In this document: piece by piece, positions 7,212 through 13,469 of the stretch
Layout: the number at the start of each line of letters is the position of its first letter
Numbering within the stretch: position 1 is the first letter of the stretch
DNA from: Ramicandelaber brevisporus
Taxonomy: Eukaryota; Kickxellomycota; Ramicandelaberales; Ramicandelaberaceae
Reading direction: 5' to 3'
Assembly: GCA_025201865.1 (NCBI GenBank)
Contig: MU602893.1
Span: forward strand, 4,448-17,916
DNA: 13,469 nt
Made by a program: the position numbers and the translations under genes
Notes under the pieces: model-generated
Database searches by the model: none
What the model saw: the letters and a program-made list of their open reading frames with translations, nothing else
What the model was told of the DNA's origin: nothing

Positions 7212-8846
7212 TCACTCAAAACACTCATCGGCATCGTTCCAGCCAATCAACTTCTTGTCGATACCAAGTGAATCCATCATTACGCCAATATGCCAATGAA
7301 CATCATCGTCATCATCGCCATCGCTGTTGTCGCCATCACTTTTGTCATCAGTTTTGGTTACCGTGCTGTTCGAGTCTCCACTTAACTCATCATTGTCGCC
7401 ATCATTTAATGAGCCTTTCGCCTTTTCTAGTTCACCCAGCATGCTAAACCATCCTTGGGATTCAGCCATTACTTTAACTTCCTTCTTTTCATATCCAAAT
7501 ATACTGTTACTGCTGCTGCTGCTGTTGTTGTTACCATTCAATTTCCTTCCCGTTTTCAAACTATACACAATTTCCTTTACTCTATCTTGCGATGGCGGCG
7601 GAGTGTTATCAAACATGAACTGAATAGCCTCCTGTGCTGCAACTTGCCATTTGCGTGTCAAATCTCCCAGTTCGTGCAATGGTGTCTTTTCTGACAGCAG
7701 TTTGGATGCTTTGAGCCGTCGGATTTTAGTGCTTAAATCGTCCAATGTGTCTTTGACTCGTTTCCGATCAACCATTAGCCGGCGAACGTGAGCATCCGGC
7801 GTACTTGCTGTGGAAGATGTTGAACACGGTGTTAATTCTGTTGAGCGGCGCAATGACGATGTGAATGGTGTTGCTGGTGGAGATGGTCGAATAGACGGTG
7901 TCTTCACAGCAGCTGGTTTTGCGACAGTTGATGGTGCCAGTGCAGACTTGAATGGAGTTTTGAACGGTGACATTCCTGGTGTTCTGCCTGTTGACAATAC
8001 AGGCATTGGCGGCCGTCTCAACTCAGACTGGAGTGTCATTGGTGCAGGCCGTCGAACTGGCGTAGTCATTGGCAGTCTTTGTGCAATACTTGTTGCTGTT
8101 ACAGTAGTTGGTTCGCTGCTGGCATCATGCGATGTTGTTGCTAGTGTTGCTGTTGCTGTTGTTGGATTGGGCCGCTTCAATGGAGACTTGAACTGAACTT
8201 TGATGCCAGCAGTCAAGCTACCAGGTGTCAAGCGAACTCCTGTGCCAAGTCGTGACATTGGTCGTGGCGTCTTGGCCAACATTGGTGTCGGCTTTAACGG
8301 TGAACCTAATGCCGTGACATTTGGTGACGGTTTGATACGTTTGACAGTCGGTGTTGGTGCTGCTACTGATGACACTGATGACACTGATGGTGGTGGCTGC
8401 TGTTCTGTTTCAACAGGCCGCTTTCTGAGAGCTGATGGCACATCCAGTGTCACATTAATATCTGGTGCTGGCGCTGATGCTGGTGTTGGTGCCAATGTCG
8501 ATGGCGCCTTGGTAGCAGCTGAGAAGACTGATGTCAGCCCACCAGCTGGCTGAATTGGAACTGATGGTGGAGGGATGAACAATCTCGCGATCCGCCGCTC
8601 GCTCGTACCATCACCGGATGCATCTACTGGGACATCAATGGCTGTCAGCAGCACTCTCCCAGTACCATGTTCATGAGTGTGATTGTTTGCTATCCGCTCA
8701 ACCAGCTTCAAGTATTTCTTCGATGGATTGATGTTCCAGAACTCGAGCAGCGTGGCAGCAGTGAATGCTTTGCGTGGTGGCAGCGAGTCAACTACCACGA
8801 TCTCTGCACACAGTTCAAACAACGAAGGACACGATCTACCTCTCAT
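7212..8846 (-). CDS. Swi5-dependent recombination repair protein, Sfr1/Mei5 family
   Basis: In yeasts and animals Sfr1/Mei5 pairs with Swi5/Sae3 and stimulates Rad51 or Dmc1 filaments in homologous recombination in the nucleus. The assignment rests on the C-terminus of this 544-residue protein. A charged coiled-coil-like helix (about 352-385, VDRKRVKDTLDDL...KIRRLKASKLL) is followed by LTRKWQVAAQEAI (W400), like the SFR1 segment LIKKWRS-SQ. The ending SLGIDKKLIGWNDADECF resembles the SFR1 ending GLDDKLLHYNRSEEEF. The middle (about 95-350) is disordered, basic and rich in Pro, Ser and Thr, with many SP/TP sites and two FK[ST]P motifs (near 219 and 292), consistent with a DNA- and Rad51-contacting region. 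Odd features are an unrecognised N-terminal segment (1-90) and an acidic Asn/Ser/Asp-rich insert (about 435-517) inside the conserved C-terminal part. It is larger than S. pombe Sfr1 (about 300). The start has A at -3. The assignment is from motif memory. Confidence 0.72.
   Translation of the reverse strand: MRGRSCPSLFELCAEIVVVDSLPPRKAFTAATLLEFWNINPSKKYLKLVERIANNHTHEHGTGRVLLTAIDVPVDASGDGTSERRIARLFIPPPSVPIQPAGGLTSVFSAATKAPSTLAPTPASAPAPDINVTLDVPSALRKRPVETEQQPPPSVSSVSSVAAPTPTVKRIKPSPNVTALGSPLKPTPMLAKTPRPMSRLGTGVRLTPGSLTAGIKVQFKSPLKRPNPTTATATLATTSHDASSEPTTVTATSIAQRLPMTTPVRRPAPMTLQSELRRPPMPVLSTGRTPGMSPFKTPFKSALAPSTVAKPAAVKTPSIRPSPPATPFTSSLRRSTELTPCSTSSTASTPDAHVRRLMVDRKRVKDTLDDLSTKIRRLKASKLLSEKTPLHELGDLTRKWQVAAQEAIQFMFDNTPPPSQDRVKEIVYSLKTGRKLNGNNNSSSSSNSIFGYEKKEVKVMAESQGWFSMLGELEKAKGSLNDGDNDELSGDSNSTVTKTDDKSDGDNSDGDDDDDVHWHIGVMMDSLGIDKKLIGWNDADECFE
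7510..7531 (-). repeat. AGC/AAC triplet repeat coding Asn/Ser tract in the Sfr1-like gene
   Basis: Read on the minus strand this is a short AAC run followed by five AGC triplets, coding an NNNSSSSS tract inside the acidic insert. It is a CAG/CTG-class microsatellite read in the serine frame and probably varies in length. Confidence 0.75.
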
Positions 8847-9039
8847 CGTGGTAACTTGGAAAGTTTGCGGCTCTTTTTGTTTTTGTTTTTGTTTTTGTTG
8901 TTTCTTTTTTCGTGAGGCTACTGCGGAAGATTCAATTCTGATAGAAAGTCACATCAGCTTTGACATCGACAAACACATCAATATCGGGAATGGATGAGTT
9001 ATAAAAAGGAGTAATCATGTATATTAAATTGTATCAAGC
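8847..9039 (-). promoter_or_regulatory. LeuRS 3' UTR and Sfr1 promoter/leader
   Basis: This 193-base gap between two minus-strand genes must hold both the 3' end of the LeuRS mRNA and the promoter of the Sfr1-like gene. Just after the LeuRS stop the minus strand has an AT-rich TTAATATACAT (about 9019-9029), a plausible 3' processing element. A TATAAAAAG at 9000-9008 lies on the + strand, which is the wrong orientation for the minus-strand gene. The leader nearest the Sfr1 ATG is the CAAAAA repeat. Confidence 0.5.
8874..8910 (-). repeat. CAAAAA hexamer repeat in 5' leader of the Sfr1-like gene
   Basis: On the + strand it reads as GTTTTT units; in the sense of the minus-strand gene it is a run of about four CAAAAA units preceded by an A-rich stretch. 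It sits about 28 bases upstream of the ATG at 8846 and would give an A-rich, U-free leader, resembling those of the acyl-CoA synthetase and LeuRS genes. Confidence 0.8.
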
Positions 9040-12000
9040 TCATTTACGTTTAGGAGGACAAAAGTTAATGACGCGACACTCGGGTGCAATAATGACTGAG
9101 ATGTCACTTTGCTGTGCACCTTTCAGACGAGATTGAAGCTTCTCGCTTAATTTGGCATCTTCCATCAGTTGTTTATACAGTTCGCCAGAGACAAGTTCCG
9201 TCAATGGGATGCGACCAATTGGTACGCTTGACTTTAGAGAAGAAGGTGCCTGGATCTTTCCAACCAGCTTGCTGTTAACTTGAATAACAACCGTCATTGA
9301 CTGCGCAATCATCTTGGATGGATCGCACACTGGCCATCTCTCCTCAAACACACTCCGGCTGTCTTTGGATGACGATGATGACACATGGGACCAGAGTTCC
9401 TCACCAACAGATGGAGCAAACGGAGACACCATCTTGACAAGAGAGGATGTGGATTCAACCAGGGCATGTGCACGCTGCGATGATACTGTGGCTGAGGAGG
9501 ACGAGAGAGAGGCTGCTTCGGTGCTGAGAGCAGTGGTCAGCTTGATCAAGTCGGCAATGGCGGTGTTGAATGCAAATGTCTCTGACAATGCCCTTGTAAT
9601 CGAGTTGATTGTCGTGTGAGTGGACAGTTCAACAGCCGCAATCGCATCCAAGTCCTCTCTAGATGCCGCATTTGATGCGCCAGTGACAGCCTTCTTCTGG
9701 ATGGCAGTGACATCCTCCACTAATCTGAACAGCTTCGTGACCCATCGTTTCATTCCCACAATGCTGACATCATCCCATTCAAGCACATCACTGGGTGGTG
9801 CCTTGTACAGCATGTGCAATCTACTACAATCTGCACCATGTTCACGAATAGTCATGCCTGGATCAACTCCATTGAACTTTGACTTGGACATTTTCTCATA
9901 GCTCACGGCCACTGGCTTGCCAGTTGACTTGACCAGAACTCTGCCAGTTGATTTCTCGTGCTCGACTTCGTCTGGCTTGAGGAATCTGCCAGTGTCTGGA
10001 CATTTAAATGTTCTGCCGTGGACCATTCCTTGAGTCAGCAGTATCTCAAATGGCTCTCCAGCCTCCTGCAATGCAGTTAGCGACTGCTGAGGAGCATTGT
10101 CATCAAACGGCTGTCTGGCTGCCTGTTGTTTCCACACAAACTTTGAGATAAATCTAGAGTATAGCAAATGCAGGATTGAGTGCTCAATGCCACCGATGTA
10201 CAAATCAACAGGGGCCAGAGAGCGTACTTTGGCTGGATCAAATGGCTGGCTTGCATTGTGGGGATCTGCAAATCTCAGAAAATACCACGATGAGTCTACA
10301 AACGTGTCCATTGTGTCCGTTTCGCGTCGTGCTCCAGATTGACCACATGATGGACATTTACAGTTGACAAACTCTGGATCTGACGCAAGAGGTGAGCCAC
10401 CGCCAAGGTCATCCGGGTTTGATGAGTCCACGGCAGTGTTTGACGCAGTGTTGGACATAGTAGTGAAGGCTTCTGGCAATAGCACTGGCAACTCGTGGTC
10501 AGGAACAGGCACAGTGCCGCAGCTATTACAATGCACAAATGGAATTGGCGCACCCCAGTAACGCTGGCGAGATACAAGCCAGTCACGAATGCGGAACGTG
10601 GTCTTTGATTTGGTGAATCCACTCGCTTTGCCATCGGCAATAATCTGCTTGGCTGCATCAGCTGAATCCAAGCCAGCATATTTGCCAGCGTTAGTGTTCA
10701 TTGTGCCAGGTGCAGTGTAAACAGCCTCATTTCCCGTGTATGTTGGTGGCGCGTCAATTACAGAGACTGGTGGCAACAAGTGAGATTTGTCTGTATTGTT
10801 GACCAAGAATTGGTACATGTCCATATCACGCACATCGTGACCAGGCACTCCCATCACCGCACCAGTGCCATAATCACCCAGCACATATGTTGCAACATAC
10901 ACTGGCACCATCTCGCCAGTCAATGGATTCCGCGCCATGTGCCCAGTTGGAACTCCCTCGCGTCTAGTTTGAGCTTCATCTGGCGACATCCGCTGCACTT
11001 TGGCAACAAACTGACGCACATTCTCAGCTGTGTCTGATGCATCACTGCTTGAAATGATTTGCTGTATCAGCGGATGAGTGCAGCCGACAGCCACAAATCG
11101 CACACCAAACAGCGTCTCTGGCCGTGTCGTAAACACCGTCAAGCTGCTGTTTGCTGCACTTTTAGATGATGGTATAGATGAGGAGTGTAATTCAAAATCA
11201 ACTTCAGCACCTTCCGACTTCCCAATCCAATTCGCCTGCATAGTCTTTACCTTTTCCGGCCATTTCTCGAGCAGTTTCAAATCCTCCAATAGCTCATCTG
11301 CATATTCTGTAATCTTCACAAACCATTGTTTCATCATTTTCTTTTCCACAATAGCTCCACTTCTCCACGACTTCCCATCCGCATCAACTTGCTCATTAGC
11401 CAACACAGTCTTATCAACCGGGTCCCAGTTAATCATCGCTTCCTTTCTGTACACTAATCCATGTCTCCACATGTCAATGAACAGCTTTTGGGTCCACTTG
11501 TAATAGCTGGGATCACATGTTGCCAACTCTTTGTCCCAGTCAAAATCCACCAGCATCGAGTCAAACTGCTGTCTCATTGATGCAATGTTGCGGTGAGTCC
11601 AGATTGATGGCTCGATGCCACGTTCAATCGCGGCGTTCTCGGCAGGAAGGCCAAACGCGTCCCAGCCCATTGGATGCAGAACATATGGATGGCCCAGCAT
11701 GCGACGGAAGCGAGATACAGTATCGCTAATTGTGTAAACGCGAACATGACCCATGTGCAAGCTGCCAGATGGATACGGAAACATTGACAGAACATAGTAT
11801 GGCTTCATGTCGTTTGCATCAGATGTTGATTTGGATGCTGGCTGTTGCTGTTGCTGTTGTTGCTGTTGTTGTTGTTTGAGATCTCGCCATTTCGCCTTCC
11901 ACTTGGCTTCAAGCACTCCAAAATCGAGATTGTCTGATGAAGCGCGATAAATGCTGTTGGACGTCCGCAAGTAGGCAGCAGTGCTGAACCGACGCAGCGT

Positions 12001-12144
12001 GAACTGGCGGCAGCTCGCGAATCTCAGCATGTTCAGCTCTTTGCTCTTGCTTTTTTGGTTGTCGTTACTTTTGTTACTGTTATTATTTTTTTGGCTGTGA
12101 GATTTTTTTGATGTGTAAACAGCTTCGCCATGTGTGTGGGGCAT
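9040..12144 (-). CDS. Leucyl-tRNA synthetase, bacterial type, mitochondrial
   Basis: A class Ia synthetase that charges mitochondrial tRNA-Leu with leucine. It is bacterial-type (human LARS2, yeast NAM2), not the cytosolic form. Visible in order (numbering from 12144): a presequence-like stretch from Met39 (MLRFASCRQFTLRRFSTAA), an 11-Gln tract (91-101), the HIGH motif as HMGH at 130-133 in PYPSGSLHMGHVR, GWDAFGLPAENAA, the editing domain with TTRPETLFG and GTGAVMGVPGHDVRD, paired zinc-type cysteines (HCNSCG, CKCPSCG), DTFVDSSWYFLRF, YIGGIEHSILHLLYSRF, KMSKS at 751-755 (9880-9894), and a C-terminal anticodon-binding region. All catalytic and editing landmarks are present. Length from Met39 is 996, longer than LARS2 (about 900) because of the Gln tract and a Ser/Asn-rich insert. 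I favour the start at 12030: residues 1-38 are Lys/Asn/Ser-rich, come from an A-rich leader and would mask the presequence. Confidence 0.95.
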   Translation of the reverse strand: MPHTHGEAVYTSKKSHSQKNNNSNKSNDNQKSKSKELNMLRFASCRQFTLRRFSTAAYLRTSNSIYRASSDNLDFGVLEAKWKAKWRDLKQQQQQQQQQQQPASKSTSDANDMKPYYVLSMFPYPSGSLHMGHVRVYTISDTVSRFRRMLGHPYVLHPMGWDAFGLPAENAAIERGIEPSIWTHRNIASMRQQFDSMLVDFDWDKELATCDPSYYKWTQKLFIDMWRHGLVYRKEAMINWDPVDKTVLANEQVDADGKSWRSGAIVEKKMMKQWFVKITEYADELLEDLKLLEKWPEKVKTMQANWIGKSEGAEVDFELHSSSIPSSKSAANSSLTVFTTRPETLFGVRFVAVGCTHPLIQQIISSSDASDTAENVRQFVAKVQRMSPDEAQTRREGVPTGHMARNPLTGEMVPVYVATYVLGDYGTGAVMGVPGHDVRDMDMYQFLVNNTDKSHLLPPVSVIDAPPTYTGNEAVYTAPGTMNTNAGKYAGLDSADAAKQIIADGKASGFTKSKTTFRIRDWLVSRQRYWGAPIPFVHCNSCGTVPVPDHELPVLLPEAFTTMSNTASNTAVDSSNPDDLGGGSPLASDPEFVNCKCPSCGQSGARRETDTMDTFVDSSWYFLRFADPHNASQPFDPAKVRSLAPVDLYIGGIEHSILHLLYSRFISKFVWKQQAARQPFDDNAPQQSLTALQEAGEPFEILLTQGMVHGRTFKCPDTGRFLKPDEVEHEKSTGRVLVKSTGKPVAVSYEKMSKSKFNGVDPGMTIREHGADCSRLHMLYKAPPSDVLEWDDVSIVGMKRWVTKLFRLVEDVTAIQKKAVTGASNAASREDLDAIAAVELSTHTTINSITRALSETFAFNTAIADLIKLTTALSTEAASLSSSSATVSSQRAHALVESTSSLVKMVSPFAPSVGEELWSHVSSSSSKDSRSVFEERWPVCDPSKMIAQSMTVVIQVNSKLVGKIQAPSSLKSSVPIGRIPLTELVSGELYKQLMEDAKLSEKLQSRLKGAQQSDISVIIAPECRVINFCPPKRK
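11842..11874 (-). repeat. CAG/CAA repeat coding an 11-glutamine tract in LeuRS
   Basis: Eleven glutamine codons, four CAG and seven CAA, are interspersed rather than pure. The tract follows EAKWKAKWRDLK and precedes PYYVLSMFPYPSG, so it lies in the loop between the N-terminal helix and the first catalytic strand. Mixed codons usually make such repeats more stable than pure CAG. Confidence 0.9.
12033..12131 (-). promoter_or_regulatory. Upstream ORF overlapping the long LeuRS start, ending 2 bases before Met39
   Basis: On the minus strand an out-of-frame ATG at 12129-12131 opens a 32-codon frame ending in TGA at 12033-12035, two bases before the probable mitochondrial ATG at 12028-12030. Its context has C at -3 but G at +4. 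The frame is Lys/Thr-rich and shows no domain. Such a layout could tune initiation or allow reinitiation at the downstream ATG. The frame is seen; regulation is inference. Confidence 0.45.
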
Positions 12145-12287
12145 GTTTGCTTATAGATGTTTAGTGAGTTATCAACATCAATGTAGCACGGATTGAAGAG
12201 CCGACTCACAGGTCTGCTTTCACTCCATTTCAGCTAATGAATCCTTTGTAGACTAAATAAGCTTCTTTTGAAGAAGAAAAAACACAA
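12145..12287 (-). promoter_or_regulatory. RPC6 3' UTR and LeuRS promoter region
   Basis: This 143-base gap between two minus-strand genes holds no gene. An inverted repeat at 12262-12276 (CTTCTT, 3-base loop, AAGAAG) lies in the probable RPC6 3' UTR next to a T-run on the minus strand. No clear TATA element for the LeuRS gene was seen. Confidence 0.45.
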
Positions 12288-13469
12288 TTAATATTCTAAT
12301 TCGAGCCAGTTGGCCATGTATTCGCAAGTTACTGGAGAGACTAAGCTATCATCTCCACACTTGGAGTACACTGGACACTTTCCGCACGGCATCTCTGTGA
12401 TAGAGCGCCGGCCAATTGCAGCTGTGGACCGTAGTGCTCGATACATGTAGTTCACTTTTGGCTTCTTATCTTTATCACCCGGAGCGCCGCCTTGCTTGCC
12501 CTTTCCGGTTGTTGCGTTGCGCTTTGCCGATTTTGCTGTTGACAATCCCCAGACTTCGCCGTCGTCACCGTCGTCATTATCGCCAAAGTTGTCCATGTTA
12601 AGTTTTCTGCTTCCGCCACTGCCAGCTCCGTTACGGACCGCCATTGATGGATCAGGCATTAGCCGCTCAAGCCTTCCATCAAACACCAGCATTTCCAAGA
12701 TTGATCGGATATCGTCGGTGGCCAAATCATCTGGATTCGCCACAATTCCGCTGTTGATGATTTTGCGATGCACATCTGCTGCAGTCGGATACCGCGCCAG
12801 ACCAGGTCCAAACACTGCCAGCTTGTCGTATGCTCCAGTGTTGATTCCAGAGCGAGAGCTGGTAGTTGGCGGGAAGCTGTACTGTAGCACAATGTTGTAG
12901 GCGTAGTTGGCAAGCTGCTGGATAAACTCTTCATCTAAATCGTCATCTGTATAGAATGCACCGCCAGTTAGCTCTACACTTGGCTGTATATTTGCCAGCA
13001 TGTACGTTTTGCGAGCCGGATACTTGACATTCTTTACCAGCTTGATAATGCTACGCAATTCGAGTGTCTTGATACACTGGGCAATCTTGGGGGCTGGCAA
13101 GTTTGTGTCGCGAGACAGGTGACGCACCCAGATGCCCATGTTGCCGCAGTCTTTGATGCGCTGATACACCATGCATTCTTCTTGGTTGAGCTGCTGCATA
13201 ATTTCGTGTGCTTCGCGGTCAACTGCCTTGTAAAAGACATTGTTGTGAGCGTCTGCAAGAATCTCAATGAGCTTTTGGGATGACAGGTTGTTGATGGACT
13301 CGGCGAGCTGCTCTGGAGTGATCACGAGCTCGTCGCAGATTTCGTTGCCGGAAATCTTCTCGCCAGATCGTCCTCGAAGCAGTTTGAGAACCATCACATC
13401 TGAGCTCTGGTTGCCTGATGCAGCAGAAGCTGCAGGAGGACCAGCATCACCGAGCAGATCGTCGTTGCT
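12288..13469 (-). CDS. RNA polymerase III subunit RPC6/RPC34 (POLR3F family), 5' end missing
   Basis: This is a peripheral Pol III subunit of the C82-C34-C31 subcomplex, needed to recruit polymerase to TFIIIB and open promoters for tRNA and 5S genes in the nucleus. The visible 393 residues have tandem winged helices: WH1 about 25-85, WH2 about 95-155 (VYQRIKDCGNMGIWVRHLS), then KNVKYPARKTYMLANIQPS and TGGAFYTDDDLDEEF near 168-182, both typical of the family. WH3 follows and ends near LVFDGRLERLM. The C-terminus has four cysteines (C362, C365, C371, C382) spaced C-x2-C-x5-C-x10-C, matching the iron-sulfur cluster site of human POLR3F. An acidic then basic linker (about 280-345) is longer than in human. 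The frame stays open through the right edge with a Ser/Ala/Gly/Asp-rich N-terminus, so the true start is outside; the ATG at 13392-13394 lies at the edge of WH1 and is probably internal. Confidence 0.93.
   Translation of the reverse strand, partial: SNDDLLGDAGPPAASAASGNQSSDVMVLKLLRGRSGEKISGNEICDELVITPEQLAESINNLSSQKLIEILADAHNNVFYKAVDREAHEIMQQLNQEECMVYQRIKDCGNMGIWVRHLSRDTNLPAPKIAQCIKTLELRSIIKLVKNVKYPARKTYMLANIQPSVELTGGAFYTDDDLDEEFIQQLANYAYNIVLQYSFPPTTSSRSGINTGAYDKLAVFGPGLARYPTAADVHRKIINSGIVANPDDLATDDIRSILEMLVFDGRLERLMPDPSMAVRNGAGSGGSRKLNMDNFGDNDDGDDGEVWGLSTAKSAKRNATTGKGKQGGAPGDKDKKPKVNYMYRALRSTAAIGRRSITEMPCGKCPVYSKCGDDSLVSPVTCEYMANWLELEY
12324..12388 (-). other. Iron-sulfur cluster cysteine motif of RPC6
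   Basis: Four cysteine codons with C-x2-C-x5-C-x10-C spacing lie in the last 32 residues (PCGKCPVYSKC...TCEYMANWLE). The spacing and flanking residues match the 4Fe-4S site described in the human Pol III subunit, so the cluster is probably retained. Confidence 0.8.

Noticed and set aside
7810-8553. Long + strand open frames antisense to the Sfr1-like gene, in one frame broken by a single stop at 8194-8196
   Set aside because: Their Gly/Val/Asp-rich sequence is what the complement of the Pro/Thr/Ser/Ala-rich disordered region gives. The sense strand has the recognisable protein.
9000-9008. TATAAAAAG close to a consensus TATA box
   Set aside because: It is oriented on the + strand, where no gene follows, and is far upstream of the minus-strand Sfr1 start.
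10820-10860. GVPGHD instead of GVPAHD in the LeuRS editing domain as a possible defect
   Set aside because: Bacterial LeuRS such as that of E. coli also has PGHD, and the catalytic aspartate region is intact.
1-13469. Search for a novel defence, mobile or biosynthetic system
   Set aside because: All long frames match or resemble conserved eukaryotic housekeeping families. There is no transposase, terminal repeat, CRISPR array or co-oriented cluster of linked function.

Overview
The window looks like a piece of a compact eukaryotic nuclear genome, most likely fungal. It holds six protein genes on both strands. Each reads as one unbroken frame in the standard code with no intron needed inside it, and intergenic gaps run from 75 to about 670 bases. 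The proteins are eukaryote-specific (karyopherin, Pol III subunit, Swi5-Sfr1 recombination factor, F-box protein) or organellar (mitochondrial LeuRS). Close spacing, intron poverty, a lone F-box-like protein and simple Ser/Gln/Asn tracts suggest an early-diverging fungus. The F-box N-terminus reminds me of the expanded families in zygomycete-type fungi such as Kickxellomycotina, but that is an impression and was not tested.

Layout from left to right. At 1-505 (-) is the N-terminal part of an F-box-like gene that runs off the left edge. At 506-1174 is a divergent promoter region. At 1175-4435 (+) is an importin-11/Kap120 nuclear transport receptor. At 4436-4925 is a spacer ending in a CAA-repeat leader. 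At 4926-7136 (+) is a long-chain acyl-CoA synthetase. At 7137-7211 is a very short AT-rich convergent 3' region. At 7212-8846 (-) is a Swi5-dependent recombination mediator (Sfr1/Mei5 family). At 8847-9039 is a spacer with a CAAAAA-repeat leader. At 9040-12144 (-) is mitochondrial leucyl-tRNA synthetase, with the likely mitochondrial start at 12030. At 12145-12287 is a spacer. At 12288-13469 (-) is RNA polymerase III subunit RPC6/RPC34, open at the right edge.

The genes are housekeeping functions from unrelated pathways: nuclear import, lipid activation, recombination, mitochondrial translation and Pol III transcription. I see no operon-like logic, mobile element, CRISPR array, rRNA or convincing tRNA, and no evidence of a new multi-gene system. 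The points worth a second look are local: A-rich CAA-type leaders shared by three genes, an overlapping uORF and dual start in the LeuRS gene, a polyglutamine tract just before the LeuRS catalytic site, a Lys-to-Ser change in the acyl-CoA synthetase P-loop, and an enlarged Sfr1 protein with an unrecognised N-terminal segment and repeated FK[ST]P motifs.
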